This document shows positions 1 through 6,144 of a stretch of 6,258 nucleotides of DNA, in pieces. The notes beneath the pieces are model-generated. The model was given only the letters and a program-made list of their open reading frames with translations. It ran no database searches and was not told the origin of the DNA. Location of the stretch: positions 1-6,258 of the forward strand of contig RFNX01000302.1 of NCBI GenBank assembly GCA_009926905.1, in the 5' to 3' direction. A program made the translations under genes and the position numbers. The stretch comes from Flavobacteriales bacterium (GTDB lineage: Bacteria; Bacteroidota; Bacteroidia; Flavobacteriales_D; Crocinitomicaceae). Each line of letters begins with the position of its first letter. Position 1 is the first letter of the stretch.

Positions 1-919
1 TGGTAAATCTTCCTGCGATAATGGAAGGTTTGTAACCTAAATCAGAGAGAAACGAAATGCCCCAAAATGCTGCCAAGCTATCGCCACAAGATAAAATTAC
101 CTTGTCAATAGTTTTCATGAAAGCAGTGTCTCTTAATAAAAACTCTGTTTCACGTTGCACCAAACCATCTGCGATTTCCATGACAATATAATCCGGTTTT
201 TCAGCCGCCAAGCTATCTAAAAGCGTTTGATAAATATCCAAAATGTCTTCTTTTGAAATCATGAACGTTGATGGGTAGCCTGCATTAACGAAGTCAATAC
301 TAACATCCGCACCACAATCGTAAACCAAGTCTTTGTCTTTTGTATAACACGTCCCAGTCAATTTGATAAATGCTACTTTTTTGTTCGATTGTTTCAATCC
401 TCTGGCAAGGTAAGCTGCAGTAGTTGTTTTCCCGCTGTCCATCGTTGAACCAATTGACAAAAATACTTTTGCATTATTCGGAACTTCGCCTCTGAATTTA
501 CTTTTTGTAGAATTGAAATAAAGTGTATTTACGATTTCTTTTGAATCATTTATTGCATACCCAACTAATTTTAGTTTTGTCGGTTCTATGTCTTCAAAAG
601 CTGCATTTTTTGATTTAACAAGTCCGATTGCTCCTCCTGCACCTAGAATATCAAGTATTTCTGTTGGCTGCTCTGGAATATAACCTTCGAATTGCGCAGT
701 GGCATAACGATTTGCAAAAGCAGCCAAAATAAAATCACCTTTTAGAATGGCAACATTTCTTTTAGACTCGCTCTGAACTGTCTTATGTTTTCCGATTTCA
801 AGCACTTCAAATAAAGCCACATCTCCAATTTTAGGAATGTAGTTTAGATTTCTAGTTACATCAATTTGGTCATAAGACACTTCAGCACAAGAGATTGTTT
901 TTTTAATCTTTTTTTCCAT
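1..919 (-). CDS. P-loop NTPase (SIMIBI/DUF1611-BioD-MobB-like) with extra N-terminal domain, 3' end outside window
   Basis: Translating the minus strand from the ATG at 919 gives 306 codons without a stop, running off the window edge, so the C-terminus is missing. Residues about 20-140 form a separate beta-rich domain containing KIGDVALFEV, LKGDFILAAFANRYATAQFEG and a Gly/Ala turn at 93-99. From about residue 150 a nucleotide-binding domain begins. It has a Walker A loop GSTMDSGKTT (157-166, Lys164), then KLTGT (187-191), a conserved-looking stretch DCGADVSIDFVNAGYPSTF (201-219), and a hydrophobic strand with acidic residues YIVMEIADG (244-252) as probable Walker B. The fold order suggests a dethiobiotin synthetase/MobB/DUF1611-type P-loop protein, presumably cytoplasmic since no signal peptide is seen. 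The substrate cannot be told from sequence. The start lies 10 bases after the stop of the secreted propeller gene, so co-transcription is likely. No clear ribosome binding site precedes it. Confidence is high for a gene and a P-loop, moderate for the family. Confidence 0.85.
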   Translation of the reverse strand, partial: MEKKIKKTISCAEVSYDQIDVTRNLNYIPKIGDVALFEVLEIGKHKTVQSESKRNVAILKGDFILAAFANRYATAQFEGYIPEQPTEILDILGAGGAIGLVKSKNAAFEDIEPTKLKLVGYAINDSKEIVNTLYFNSTKSKFRGEVPNNAKVFLSIGSTMDSGKTTTAAYLARGLKQSNKKVAFIKLTGTCYTKDKDLVYDCGADVSIDFVNAGYPSTFMISKEDILDIYQTLLDSLAAEKPDYIVMEIADGLVQRETEFLLRDTAFMKTIDKVILSCGDSLAAFWGISFLSDLGYKPSIIAGRFT

Positions 920-929
920 CTTCAAGGAA

Positions 930-3842
930 TTACAGAATGATAATTTGGAGAGAATTATTTAGGTTTTCTAGCTTGATGTAATAGACACCAGGTTTTAAAT
1001 TCATTTTACTGAATTTGATGATTGGGCTATACTCAATTTCTTCTGATAGGACTGTTTCACCTAGAATGTTTACAATGTCAAAATGTACTTTTTGGTTGTA
1101 TAAATCTTGTAATTTTTCAATATTGATGTAGCAAAAATCTGAAAATGGATTTGGATAAATTTGTATTTTATCAGCTAAGTTGGTGTTTTCAATTCCCGCA
1201 TTTGGATCCGTTTTATATCTGATAGTTACAATATCTCTTTGCAAGTTTGTGTTTAGACTTCCTCCTGTAACATATAAAAATCCACTTTTCATTTCCATAG
1301 TTGTAGGAATGTCTTTATTATTTCCAACACCATTAAAAACAGAACGGTTTAATAAATTTCCTGTTGAAGAGTATTTTAGAGTTACATAATCGTAATTGTT
1401 TCCGTTGCCAACTAAGCTATCAGATTCGCCAGTAACAAAAACATTGTTATTAGAATCAACTCTCAATTCTTCCGCTTCATCGTCAAGACTCGAAGGGTTG
1501 TTGTAGATTTTTTGCCAAACCAACGTGCCAGAATTATCGTATTTAATCGTTACAATGTCGTTGTTTAAACTTTGAGACGAAGCATCTGAATCCGTTGTTC
1601 CACAAATGATTACATTGTTTAAATTGTCTAATACGATATTTTTCCCCACATCATTTCCGTGTAAAGCTCCGTCATAGATTTTTGACCACTGAAGGGTTCC
1701 TGAATTGTTATATTTAACAGTAATAATGTTGGTGTCAGATGTTATAGAACTTTGCGAATATCCTGTCAAATAAATATTTTCAGAATTGTCTAGGGTCATG
1801 GAATTAACGGCATCGTTACCAGTTCCATCATATGTTTTAACCCATTGTTGCACACCAGAAGAATTGTATTTTAACAAAAGAAAATCGTAGTTTAATCCAT
1901 TAAATGTTCTTCCAGCTACATATACATTACCAGCATTCGAAATTTTCATAACTCTCGCTAAATCTGAATTATTACTTGTGTTATTATAGCGAGTAGCCCA
2001 CAATTGATTACCATTTGCATCCCATTTAATTGTCAAAACGTCAATGTTGGATGTTGTATTTGGATCGCTGTCGCTTCTTCCTGTCAAATAGACATTTCCT
2101 GAATTATCAAGTGAAAGAGCGAGTCCTTTATCAGAGCCATTTGCTGTAGGATAATCATAGGTTCTTGTCCAAAGTGAATCGCCTGCTTGATTGTATTTTG
2201 CTACTAAATAATCATAAGAAGTTCCTGAATTTTTAACAAAACCTCCTACAAATATATTACCAGTAGCATCAATCGCTACTCCTAATGCTTCGTCTATGCT
2301 ACCTGATGCTGAGGTTCCATTTAAAGTTCTCATCCATACAGTTGCGCCATTTGGATCAATTTTTTGTAATGAAAAATTTCTATCCGCATTGTATTCAACT
2401 GTATATCCAGCAACAAAGGTATTCCCATTGTTATCTATCGCAATTGCGCGACTATTACTGGAATTATCACCAATTGAAGCATATTTTTTGTTCCATTGTA
2501 TTTGTCCTGTTGGATTGTATTTGATACTTACCGCGTTTTTTGAAGGAATTAATTCAATGCTACCAGAAACGATGACATTGTTGTTAATGTCTGAAATGAT
2601 TGATGTTGGGATATCATTTGAAGTTCCATTTTGAGTAAATGTTGTTGAGAAAATAGCGTTCCCTATACCTGTATAACCAAGAATTACAAAGTCATTTGAC
2701 ACATTTAAACTTGCATCTGTATCCGAAAAACCAGTTACAAAAACATTACCTGTTGCATCCACACATATATCAGTTGGGATATCATCGTTAGCCGCAGCAC
2801 CTGAATAAGTTTTAACCCATTGTTGAACACCCGCAGTTGAATACTTAACGGTTGTGATGTTGTAATTAAAATTCGTTGTAGCATCTACATCTGATTGGCC
2901 AGTTACAAATAATTCTCCGGCTGCATTAATCGCAATACCAGTTGCTCGGTCGTCATCAATGTTGTCATAAATTGCTTGCCATAATTCTGTACCTGTTGAA
3001 TTGTAAGCAACAGTAACATAATCATAAGTAATATCTCTCGATCTTCCAGTAACGTAAACGTTTCCAGTTGTACGATTAATAACCATATCCGTTGGACGAT
3101 CAAAACGTGTTCTATCCAATATTTGTTCCCATACGAGAGAACCATTTGCACCATTGTATTTTATTGTTAAATAATCATCTTCAGCTCCGTTGAATGAACG
3201 ACCAGTAACATATACATTATTTGTAGCATCTAAAACAATTTTAACTGCTCTATCTGTTCCGTTTCCACTTCCATTTTTTATAGCAATCCAAGATTGTATT
3301 CCTGTTGAACTGTATTTTATTGTCACATAATCATCATTGTTTACAGAGGTTGCATCACTATCTGATTGACCTGTAACATAAACATTACCATTTTGATCGA
3401 CAGCAATCGCATTTCCTTTATCCGTCTGGTCAGAATTTATATTTGAAATGTAAGATTTAACCCAAACACGTTGTCCATTCACATCGTATTTTATGGTAAC
3501 CATATCCGTTCCTGTGCCGCTACCTCGTTGAAATCCAGTAATGTAAGAATTCGAATTTTGGTCAACAACAATTGCTAATGCTTCATCCATTCCATTTCCT
3601 GGTCCATCGTACACATTTGTCCAAAGTGTATCTCCATTAGAATTTAGTTTTACAACCAAGATATCTTTGCTTGCTCCAATATTTATAGTAGATCCACAGA
3701 GATAAATATTTCCATTTTGGTCGGTTGCAGAACCAGTAATCACGGAACTTTTATCGCCTTGACCGTTATAAGTGTTTGTCCATTGCGCATGAACTAAAGA
3801 ACTTGAAATCAAAAAACAAAAAACAAAAAGTTTACTTTTCAT
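930..3842 (-). CDS. Secreted SBBP-type beta-propeller repeat protein with T9SS C-terminal sorting domain
   Basis: This 970-residue protein has a Sec signal peptide (1-19, predicted cut after H-A before Gln20). Sixteen repeats of 50-57 residues follow, each with the pattern [VIL]DxxGNVYVTG...DYVTIKYxxxGxxxWxxxY. The D/N-x-x-G-N motif starts at residues 40, 93, 148, 204, 255, 305, 361, 417, 469, 524, 578, 634, 684, 738, 795 and 850. This matches the SBBP (beta-propeller) repeat known from Bacteroidota secreted proteins. The C-terminus (about 892-970) begins IQIYPNPFSD and contains NILGETV and LKPGVYYIKL, the signature of the T9SS type A sorting domain, so export across the outer membrane and surface attachment or release are expected. 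No catalytic motif is visible; a binding or adhesion role is inference. The last residues (NNSLQIIIL) lack the basic ending often seen. It lies 70 bases after the barrel gene and 10 bases before the P-loop gene, same strand. No Shine-Dalgarno precedes the ATG, as is usual in this phylum. Confidence 0.95.
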   Translation of the reverse strand: MKSKLFVFCFLISSSLVHAQWTNTYNGQGDKSSVITGSATDQNGNIYLCGSTINIGASKDILVVKLNSNGDTLWTNVYDGPGNGMDEALAIVVDQNSNSYITGFQRGSGTGTDMVTIKYDVNGQRVWVKSYISNINSDQTDKGNAIAVDQNGNVYVTGQSDSDATSVNNDDYVTIKYSSTGIQSWIAIKNGSGNGTDRAVKIVLDATNNVYVTGRSFNGAEDDYLTIKYNGANGSLVWEQILDRTRFDRPTDMVINRTTGNVYVTGRSRDITYDYVTVAYNSTGTELWQAIYDNIDDDRATGIAINAAGELFVTGQSDVDATTNFNYNITTVKYSTAGVQQWVKTYSGAAANDDIPTDICVDATGNVFVTGFSDTDASLNVSNDFVILGYTGIGNAIFSTTFTQNGTSNDIPTSIISDINNNVIVSGSIELIPSKNAVSIKYNPTGQIQWNKKYASIGDNSSNSRAIAIDNNGNTFVAGYTVEYNADRNFSLQKIDPNGATVWMRTLNGTSASGSIDEALGVAIDATGNIFVGGFVKNSGTSYDYLVAKYNQAGDSLWTRTYDYPTANGSDKGLALSLDNSGNVYLTGRSDSDPNTTSNIDVLTIKWDANGNQLWATRYNNTSNNSDLARVMKISNAGNVYVAGRTFNGLNYDFLLLKYNSSGVQQWVKTYDGTGNDAVNSMTLDNSENIYLTGYSQSSITSDTNIITVKYNNSGTLQWSKIYDGALHGNDVGKNIVLDNLNNVIICGTTDSDASSQSLNNDIVTIKYDNSGTLVWQKIYNNPSSLDDEAEELRVDSNNNVFVTGESDSLVGNGNNYDYVTLKYSSTGNLLNRSVFNGVGNNKDIPTTMEMKSGFLYVTGGSLNTNLQRDIVTIRYKTDPNAGIENTNLADKIQIYPNPFSDFCYINIEKLQDLYNQKVHFDIVNILGETVLSEEIEYSPIIKFSKMNLKPGVYYIKLENLNNSLQIIIL
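933..1169 (-). other. T9SS type A C-terminal sorting domain
   Basis: Residues 892-970 of the propeller protein carry KIQIYPNPFSD at the start, a central INILGETV-like strand (actual VNILGETV) and LKPGVYYIKLEN near the end. These three blocks are the hallmarks of the Por secretion C-terminal domain. It directs transport through the type IX machinery and is normally removed or linked to surface lipopolysaccharide by the PorU sortase. Confidence 0.9.
1209..2495 (-). repeat. Second eight-repeat propeller unit
   Basis: Residues 450-878 hold the closing W-strand of repeat 8 (WNKKY) and repeats 9-16. The last repeat stops after its IVTIRY strand and has no W-strand of its own, mirroring the open end of the first unit. 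Loop lengths and loop sequences match the first unit at an offset of about 430 residues. The DNA copies have diverged well beyond simple identity, so the duplication is old. Confidence 0.7.
2496..3782 (-). repeat. First eight-repeat propeller unit
   Basis: Residues 21-449 hold repeats 1-8. The unit opens with a lone W-x-x-x-Y strand (WTNTY, residue 21), which is the strand that ends every other repeat. This is the arrangement expected when a propeller ring is closed by strands from both ends. It aligns repeat by repeat with residues 450-878. Confidence 0.7.
3786..3842 (-). other. Signal peptide of the T9SS propeller protein
   Basis: Residues 1-19 show a basic start (MKSK), a hydrophobic core (LFVFCFLISSSLV) and the end HA followed by Gln20, a typical signal peptidase I site. 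The mature protein would start with QWTNTY. Cys9 sits inside the hydrophobic core and is not a lipobox cysteine. Confidence 0.85.
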
Positions 3843-3859
3843 ATAGTAATAAATAGGTT

Positions 3860-3879
3860 TAATAATCTTAAGAGTATTA
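3860..3879. promoter_or_regulatory. Imperfect 20-base palindrome upstream of the secreted protein gene
   Basis: The core TCTTAAGA is a perfect inverted repeat, flanked after one mismatched pair by TAATA and TATTA arms, giving nine of ten pairs matched with no spacer. It lies 17 bases before the ATG at 3842, in the only gap longer than 20 bases. It may be an operator. It could also be chance in A+T-rich DNA. No match to the Bacteroidota promoter pattern TTG...TAnnTTTG was seen in this 70-base gap. Confidence 0.3.
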
Positions 3880-3912
3880 TGTAATAAAAAGGTTGGGTCG
3901 GCACTAAAAAAA

Positions 3913-5547
3913 CTAGAATCTATAAGTCAGAGCAATGTTTGTTCCTAACCAATACGGATGAATTTTTGAGCTTGATGAGCTGGAAATTGAATTTAGTGAA
4001 TACCTAAAAGTTGGGCTAATTTGCAAGGAAAAACTATCTGAAAATTTGTATTCAATTCCACCATTAAAAATCAATGAGGTAGTAATTTGCCTTAGGTTAA
4101 AAGAATCTGTTCTTGTTATCCCTTCATAGCCCTGTATCTTAACATCAAATTCACTTTTTGTTATAGCGTTTAGTGTTAAACCTCCCTCGATAAAGAAATT
4201 AACTTTTTTACCATTAGTTTTTAAAGTCGCAAGGATTGGAAATTGAATCATTTGAATGGTTTGACTTCCTTTAACATTTACGGTAATATAATCTTCTTCA
4301 TTTTCATTTAACTCATTTTCATCGGGTTCTTCACCTTCAAAATCATCTTGACTTTGAATGATTGAACCAAAATCAGTGTCAAATTGAAGCGTGTTTTCAT
4401 CCGTATCACAATAAACAATAAGATCATCTACAACAAATTCGCTTTTATAATTTAAGGTTGCAACTCCACCTGAAATTTTGAAATTATTGTTGAAATGATA
4501 GCCGAAATTTAATCCAAAATTAGTTTTTAAAGTTCCTCGTTCATTTGAATTTATTGGAGTTGAAACCGAATTTGTTGCCGCTAAATTTCGAAAACTGTAA
4601 GCTGGAGTAATTGCAAAACCAACTTCCCATCTTTTGAATGGTTGAGCTATGATTCCTTTGGGTTGGTTGTCTGTTTCTTGAACTACTTTGGCGATGTTTT
4701 CAATCGTTGTATCTTTATCATTTGTTGTTAAAGTTGAAATAGTATCCTTGTTTGATGAATGATTTTCACTAATTTCTACATTCTGAATTTCTGATTTAAC
4801 AAGATTAGTGTTAAGAACAGAAGAGTCTTTGGTCGTTGGAGTTGAAATTGCTTTGTTGTTTGATGCTAGCTTATTACTCGTTTCAACTTTCTCAATTTTA
4901 GAATTAACGAGATTATTGTTTGGAACGATAGCGTTATTTGTCAATTTCGATTCATTCACAGAAAATTCACTTTGCACTTTCTCAAATTCATTAGTGTTTA
5001 TTTCGATTTTTGTTTTTGAACCAGTTAATTCTTGTCTAGTGAACGCATCTAAATTTGAATTTCTTTCAATGTTTTGATTAGTTGTAGCTGTTATTTGATT
5101 CTGATTTCTTGAACCATAAGACGAAGATAAATTTTCAGTGTAATCTATTTTTGAAACCTCTATTTTTGTTTTTAAAGCAATTTTACTAATCGATTCATTC
5201 GCTGATTTCTTACTTTGATGGTATTTAAATTTTGACTTTTTATTTCTAATCTCAACAGTTCTTTTGGACACATTAAGCTTAGAAAGATCATCATTGTCTT
5301 GCTCTTTGATGCTAGCTAACTTCTTTTCACTATTTAGTCTAAAGAACAAGTATGAAAACGAAAAGCCAATAACTAATAAAACCAAAGTTAAATTTCTGAA
5401 CAAAATGAATCTTCTTCTTTTGTCACTTTCTTGAAGTGCTTTTTCAATATTTTCCCACAAATGATTATCGATAGTAGGAGCTTCAGAGAATCTTTCTCTT
5501 AAAACGTTTTCTGAATTGTCAGAGTTTACATTTTCCATTTCGTTCAT
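3913..5547 (-). CDS. Anti-sigma-like transmembrane protein fused to C-terminal outer-membrane beta-barrel (PorT-like)
   Basis: This 544-residue protein has four parts. Residues 1-46 are cytoplasmic and contain RFSEAP...LWENIEKAL, the short motif often found at the N-terminus of membrane partners of Bacteroidota ECF sigma factors. Residues 48-69 form one hydrophobic helix after the basic cluster KRRR (43-46), giving N-inside topology. Residues about 72-300 are a low-complexity Ser/Thr/Asn/Lys linker with a 36-residue tandem repeat. Residues about 303-544 alternate polar and hydrophobic positions with Gly and aromatic residues (VGFAITPAYSF, NFGLNFGYHF, NFFIEGGLTLN, FNGGIEYKF, FRYSL) and end in LTYRF, as an outer-membrane barrel does. 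There is no cleavable signal peptide. The start is one base after the sigma stop, so translational coupling is likely and a regulatory link to that sigma factor is expected. A very acidic stretch (401-419) is probably a loop. Direct anti-sigma activity is inferred. An internal ATG at codon 4 is an equally possible start. Confidence 0.9.
   Translation of the reverse strand: MNEMENVNSDNSENVLRERFSEAPTIDNHLWENIEKALQESDKRRRFILFRNLTLVLLVIGFSFSYLFFRLNSEKKLASIKEQDNDDLSKLNVSKRTVEIRNKKSKFKYHQSKKSANESISKIALKTKIEVSKIDYTENLSSSYGSRNQNQITATTNQNIERNSNLDAFTRQELTGSKTKIEINTNEFEKVQSEFSVNESKLTNNAIVPNNNLVNSKIEKVETSNKLASNNKAISTPTTKDSSVLNTNLVKSEIQNVEISENHSSNKDTISTLTTNDKDTTIENIAKVVQETDNQPKGIIAQPFKRWEVGFAITPAYSFRNLAATNSVSTPINSNERGTLKTNFGLNFGYHFNNNFKISGGVATLNYKSEFVVDDLIVYCDTDENTLQFDTDFGSIIQSQDDFEGEEPDENELNENEEDYITVNVKGSQTIQMIQFPILATLKTNGKKVNFFIEGGLTLNAITKSEFDVKIQGYEGITRTDSFNLRQITTSLIFNGGIEYKFSDSFSLQISPTFRYSLNSISSSSSSKIHPYWLGTNIALTYRF
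4705..4920 (-). repeat. Two-copy 108-base tandem repeat in the linker
   Basis: Residues 210-245 and 246-281 align without gaps at a period of 36 residues. Shared positions include N-x-NLV-x-S-x-I, VE-x-S, SN and IST-x-TT-x-D. At DNA level the aactttctcaatttt and acattctgaatttct stretches are still recognisably related. The repeat lengthens the extracytoplasmic linker. Confidence 0.7.
5341..5406 (-). other. Single transmembrane helix of the anti-sigma/barrel protein
   Basis: Residues 48-69 (ILFRNLTLVLLVIGFSFSYL and the following FF) are hydrophobic. The four-residue basic cluster just before them predicts that the N-terminus stays in the cytoplasm, where it could meet the sigma factor. Confidence 0.8.
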
Positions 5548-5551
5548 ATTA
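5545..5551 (-). promoter_or_regulatory. Stop-start junction, translational coupling
   Basis: The sigma factor TAA (5551-5549) is followed by a single T and then the ATG of the barrel protein (5547-5545). No separate ribosome binding site is seen. Such spacing usually means the second gene is translated by re-initiating ribosomes, which would keep sigma factor and partner in fixed ratio. Confidence 0.6.
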
Positions 5552-6124
5552 GAAAATATTAGTTGATGTTAATTGGATCTTTTCCTTTGTTGAATTTGCT
5601 ATTAATTCTTGTAATCTTTTCTTAGCATCGTGCAAATTTGATTTTGATGTGCCTATGTTAATATCTAATTGTTCTGCAATTTCTTGGTGACTGTATCCTT
5701 CAATGGAGTATAAATTGAAAACAATTCTCATTTTTAGAGGAAGTTTGTCTATTAATAACAAGAATTCATCATAAGTCAATTGGTCATAAATTGAATTTTC
5801 TGAAGAGCGAAATTCATGAACTTCTGATAATTCAAGTGGTGCGTTTTTAAGCTCTCTTTTATAAAAATCGATGGATGTATTTACAAAAATCGTTCGTATC
5901 CATCCAGCTAATTGAACTGGACTTTTAACTTGATGCATGTTTTTGTAAACTTTTAAAAACGCATCTTGAAAAATATCCTCCGCATCTGATTTAGATTTTG
6001 AATAACGTTGACAAATGCTGAACATTTTTTTCGAAAAAAGTTCATACAACTGTTTGCGTGAGGCAGCATCGTGCTTCAAACAACCGTTTATTATTTTTTC
6101 AAAATCAATATTTGTGCTTGACAC
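5549..6124 (-). CDS. ECF-subfamily RNA polymerase sigma-70 factor
   Basis: This 191-residue protein has the two-domain layout of group 4 sigma factors, and its length is normal for them. Region 2 covers about 22-92: RKQLYELFSKKMFSICQRY, then the core-binding motif DAEDIFQDAFLKVYKN (47-62) and GWIRTIFVNTSIDFYKRE (74-91), the part that melts and reads the -10 element. Region 4 covers about 115-175: LIDKLPLKMRIVFNLYSIEGYSHQEIAEQL and a helix-turn-helix recognition helix in GTSKSNLHDAKKRL (158-171), which reads the -35 element. The only start in frame after the upstream stop is GTG at 6124; an in-frame TAA lies five codons before it. The gene begins 20 bases after the upstream gene and its stop is one base before the anti-sigma-like partner. 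Such sigma factors are usually held inactive by the adjacent membrane protein. Target promoters are unknown; autoregulation of this cluster is inferred. Confidence 0.95.
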   Translation of the reverse strand: MSSTNIDFEKIINGCLKHDAASRKQLYELFSKKMFSICQRYSKSKSDAEDIFQDAFLKVYKNMHQVKSPVQLAGWIRTIFVNTSIDFYKRELKNAPLELSEVHEFRSSENSIYDQLTYDEFLLLIDKLPLKMRIVFNLYSIEGYSHQEIAEQLDINIGTSKSNLHDAKKRLQELIANSTKEKIQLTSTNIF

Positions 6125-6144
6125 CTTTTTTAATAATTAAAGAG

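Noticed and set aside
920..929. Terminator between the propeller gene and the P-loop gene
   Set aside because: The gap is only 10 bases and shows no hairpin, so transcription most likely continues.
1180..2634. Plus-strand open frames at 1180-1389, 2285-2524 and 2296-2634
   Set aside because: They lie antisense within the propeller gene, have no recognisable domain, and arise from the repetitive A+T-rich codons of the real gene.
2903..3154. Minus-strand open frame in a second reading frame
   Set aside because: It is fully inside the propeller gene, and its leucine-rich, motif-free product is a frame-shifted reading of the repeats.
1209..3782. Regularly spaced similar sequences as a possible CRISPR array
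   Set aside because: The spacing of about 160 bases, the poor DNA identity and the unbroken coding frame show protein repeats, not direct repeats with spacers.
3786..3842. Lipoprotein signal with Cys9
   Set aside because: The cysteine is inside the hydrophobic core with no Leu-Ser/Ala-Gly context; a signal peptidase I site after Ala19 fits better.
3843..3912. Standard Bacteroidota promoter (TTG and TAnnTTTG) before the secreted protein gene
   Set aside because: Neither element is present on the minus strand in this gap; only A+T-rich sequence and the palindrome are seen.
4808..5077. Plus-strand open frame opposite the linker of the barrel protein
   Set aside because: It is the complement of low-complexity linker codons; its hydrophobic product reflects antisense Ser/Asn/Lys codons.
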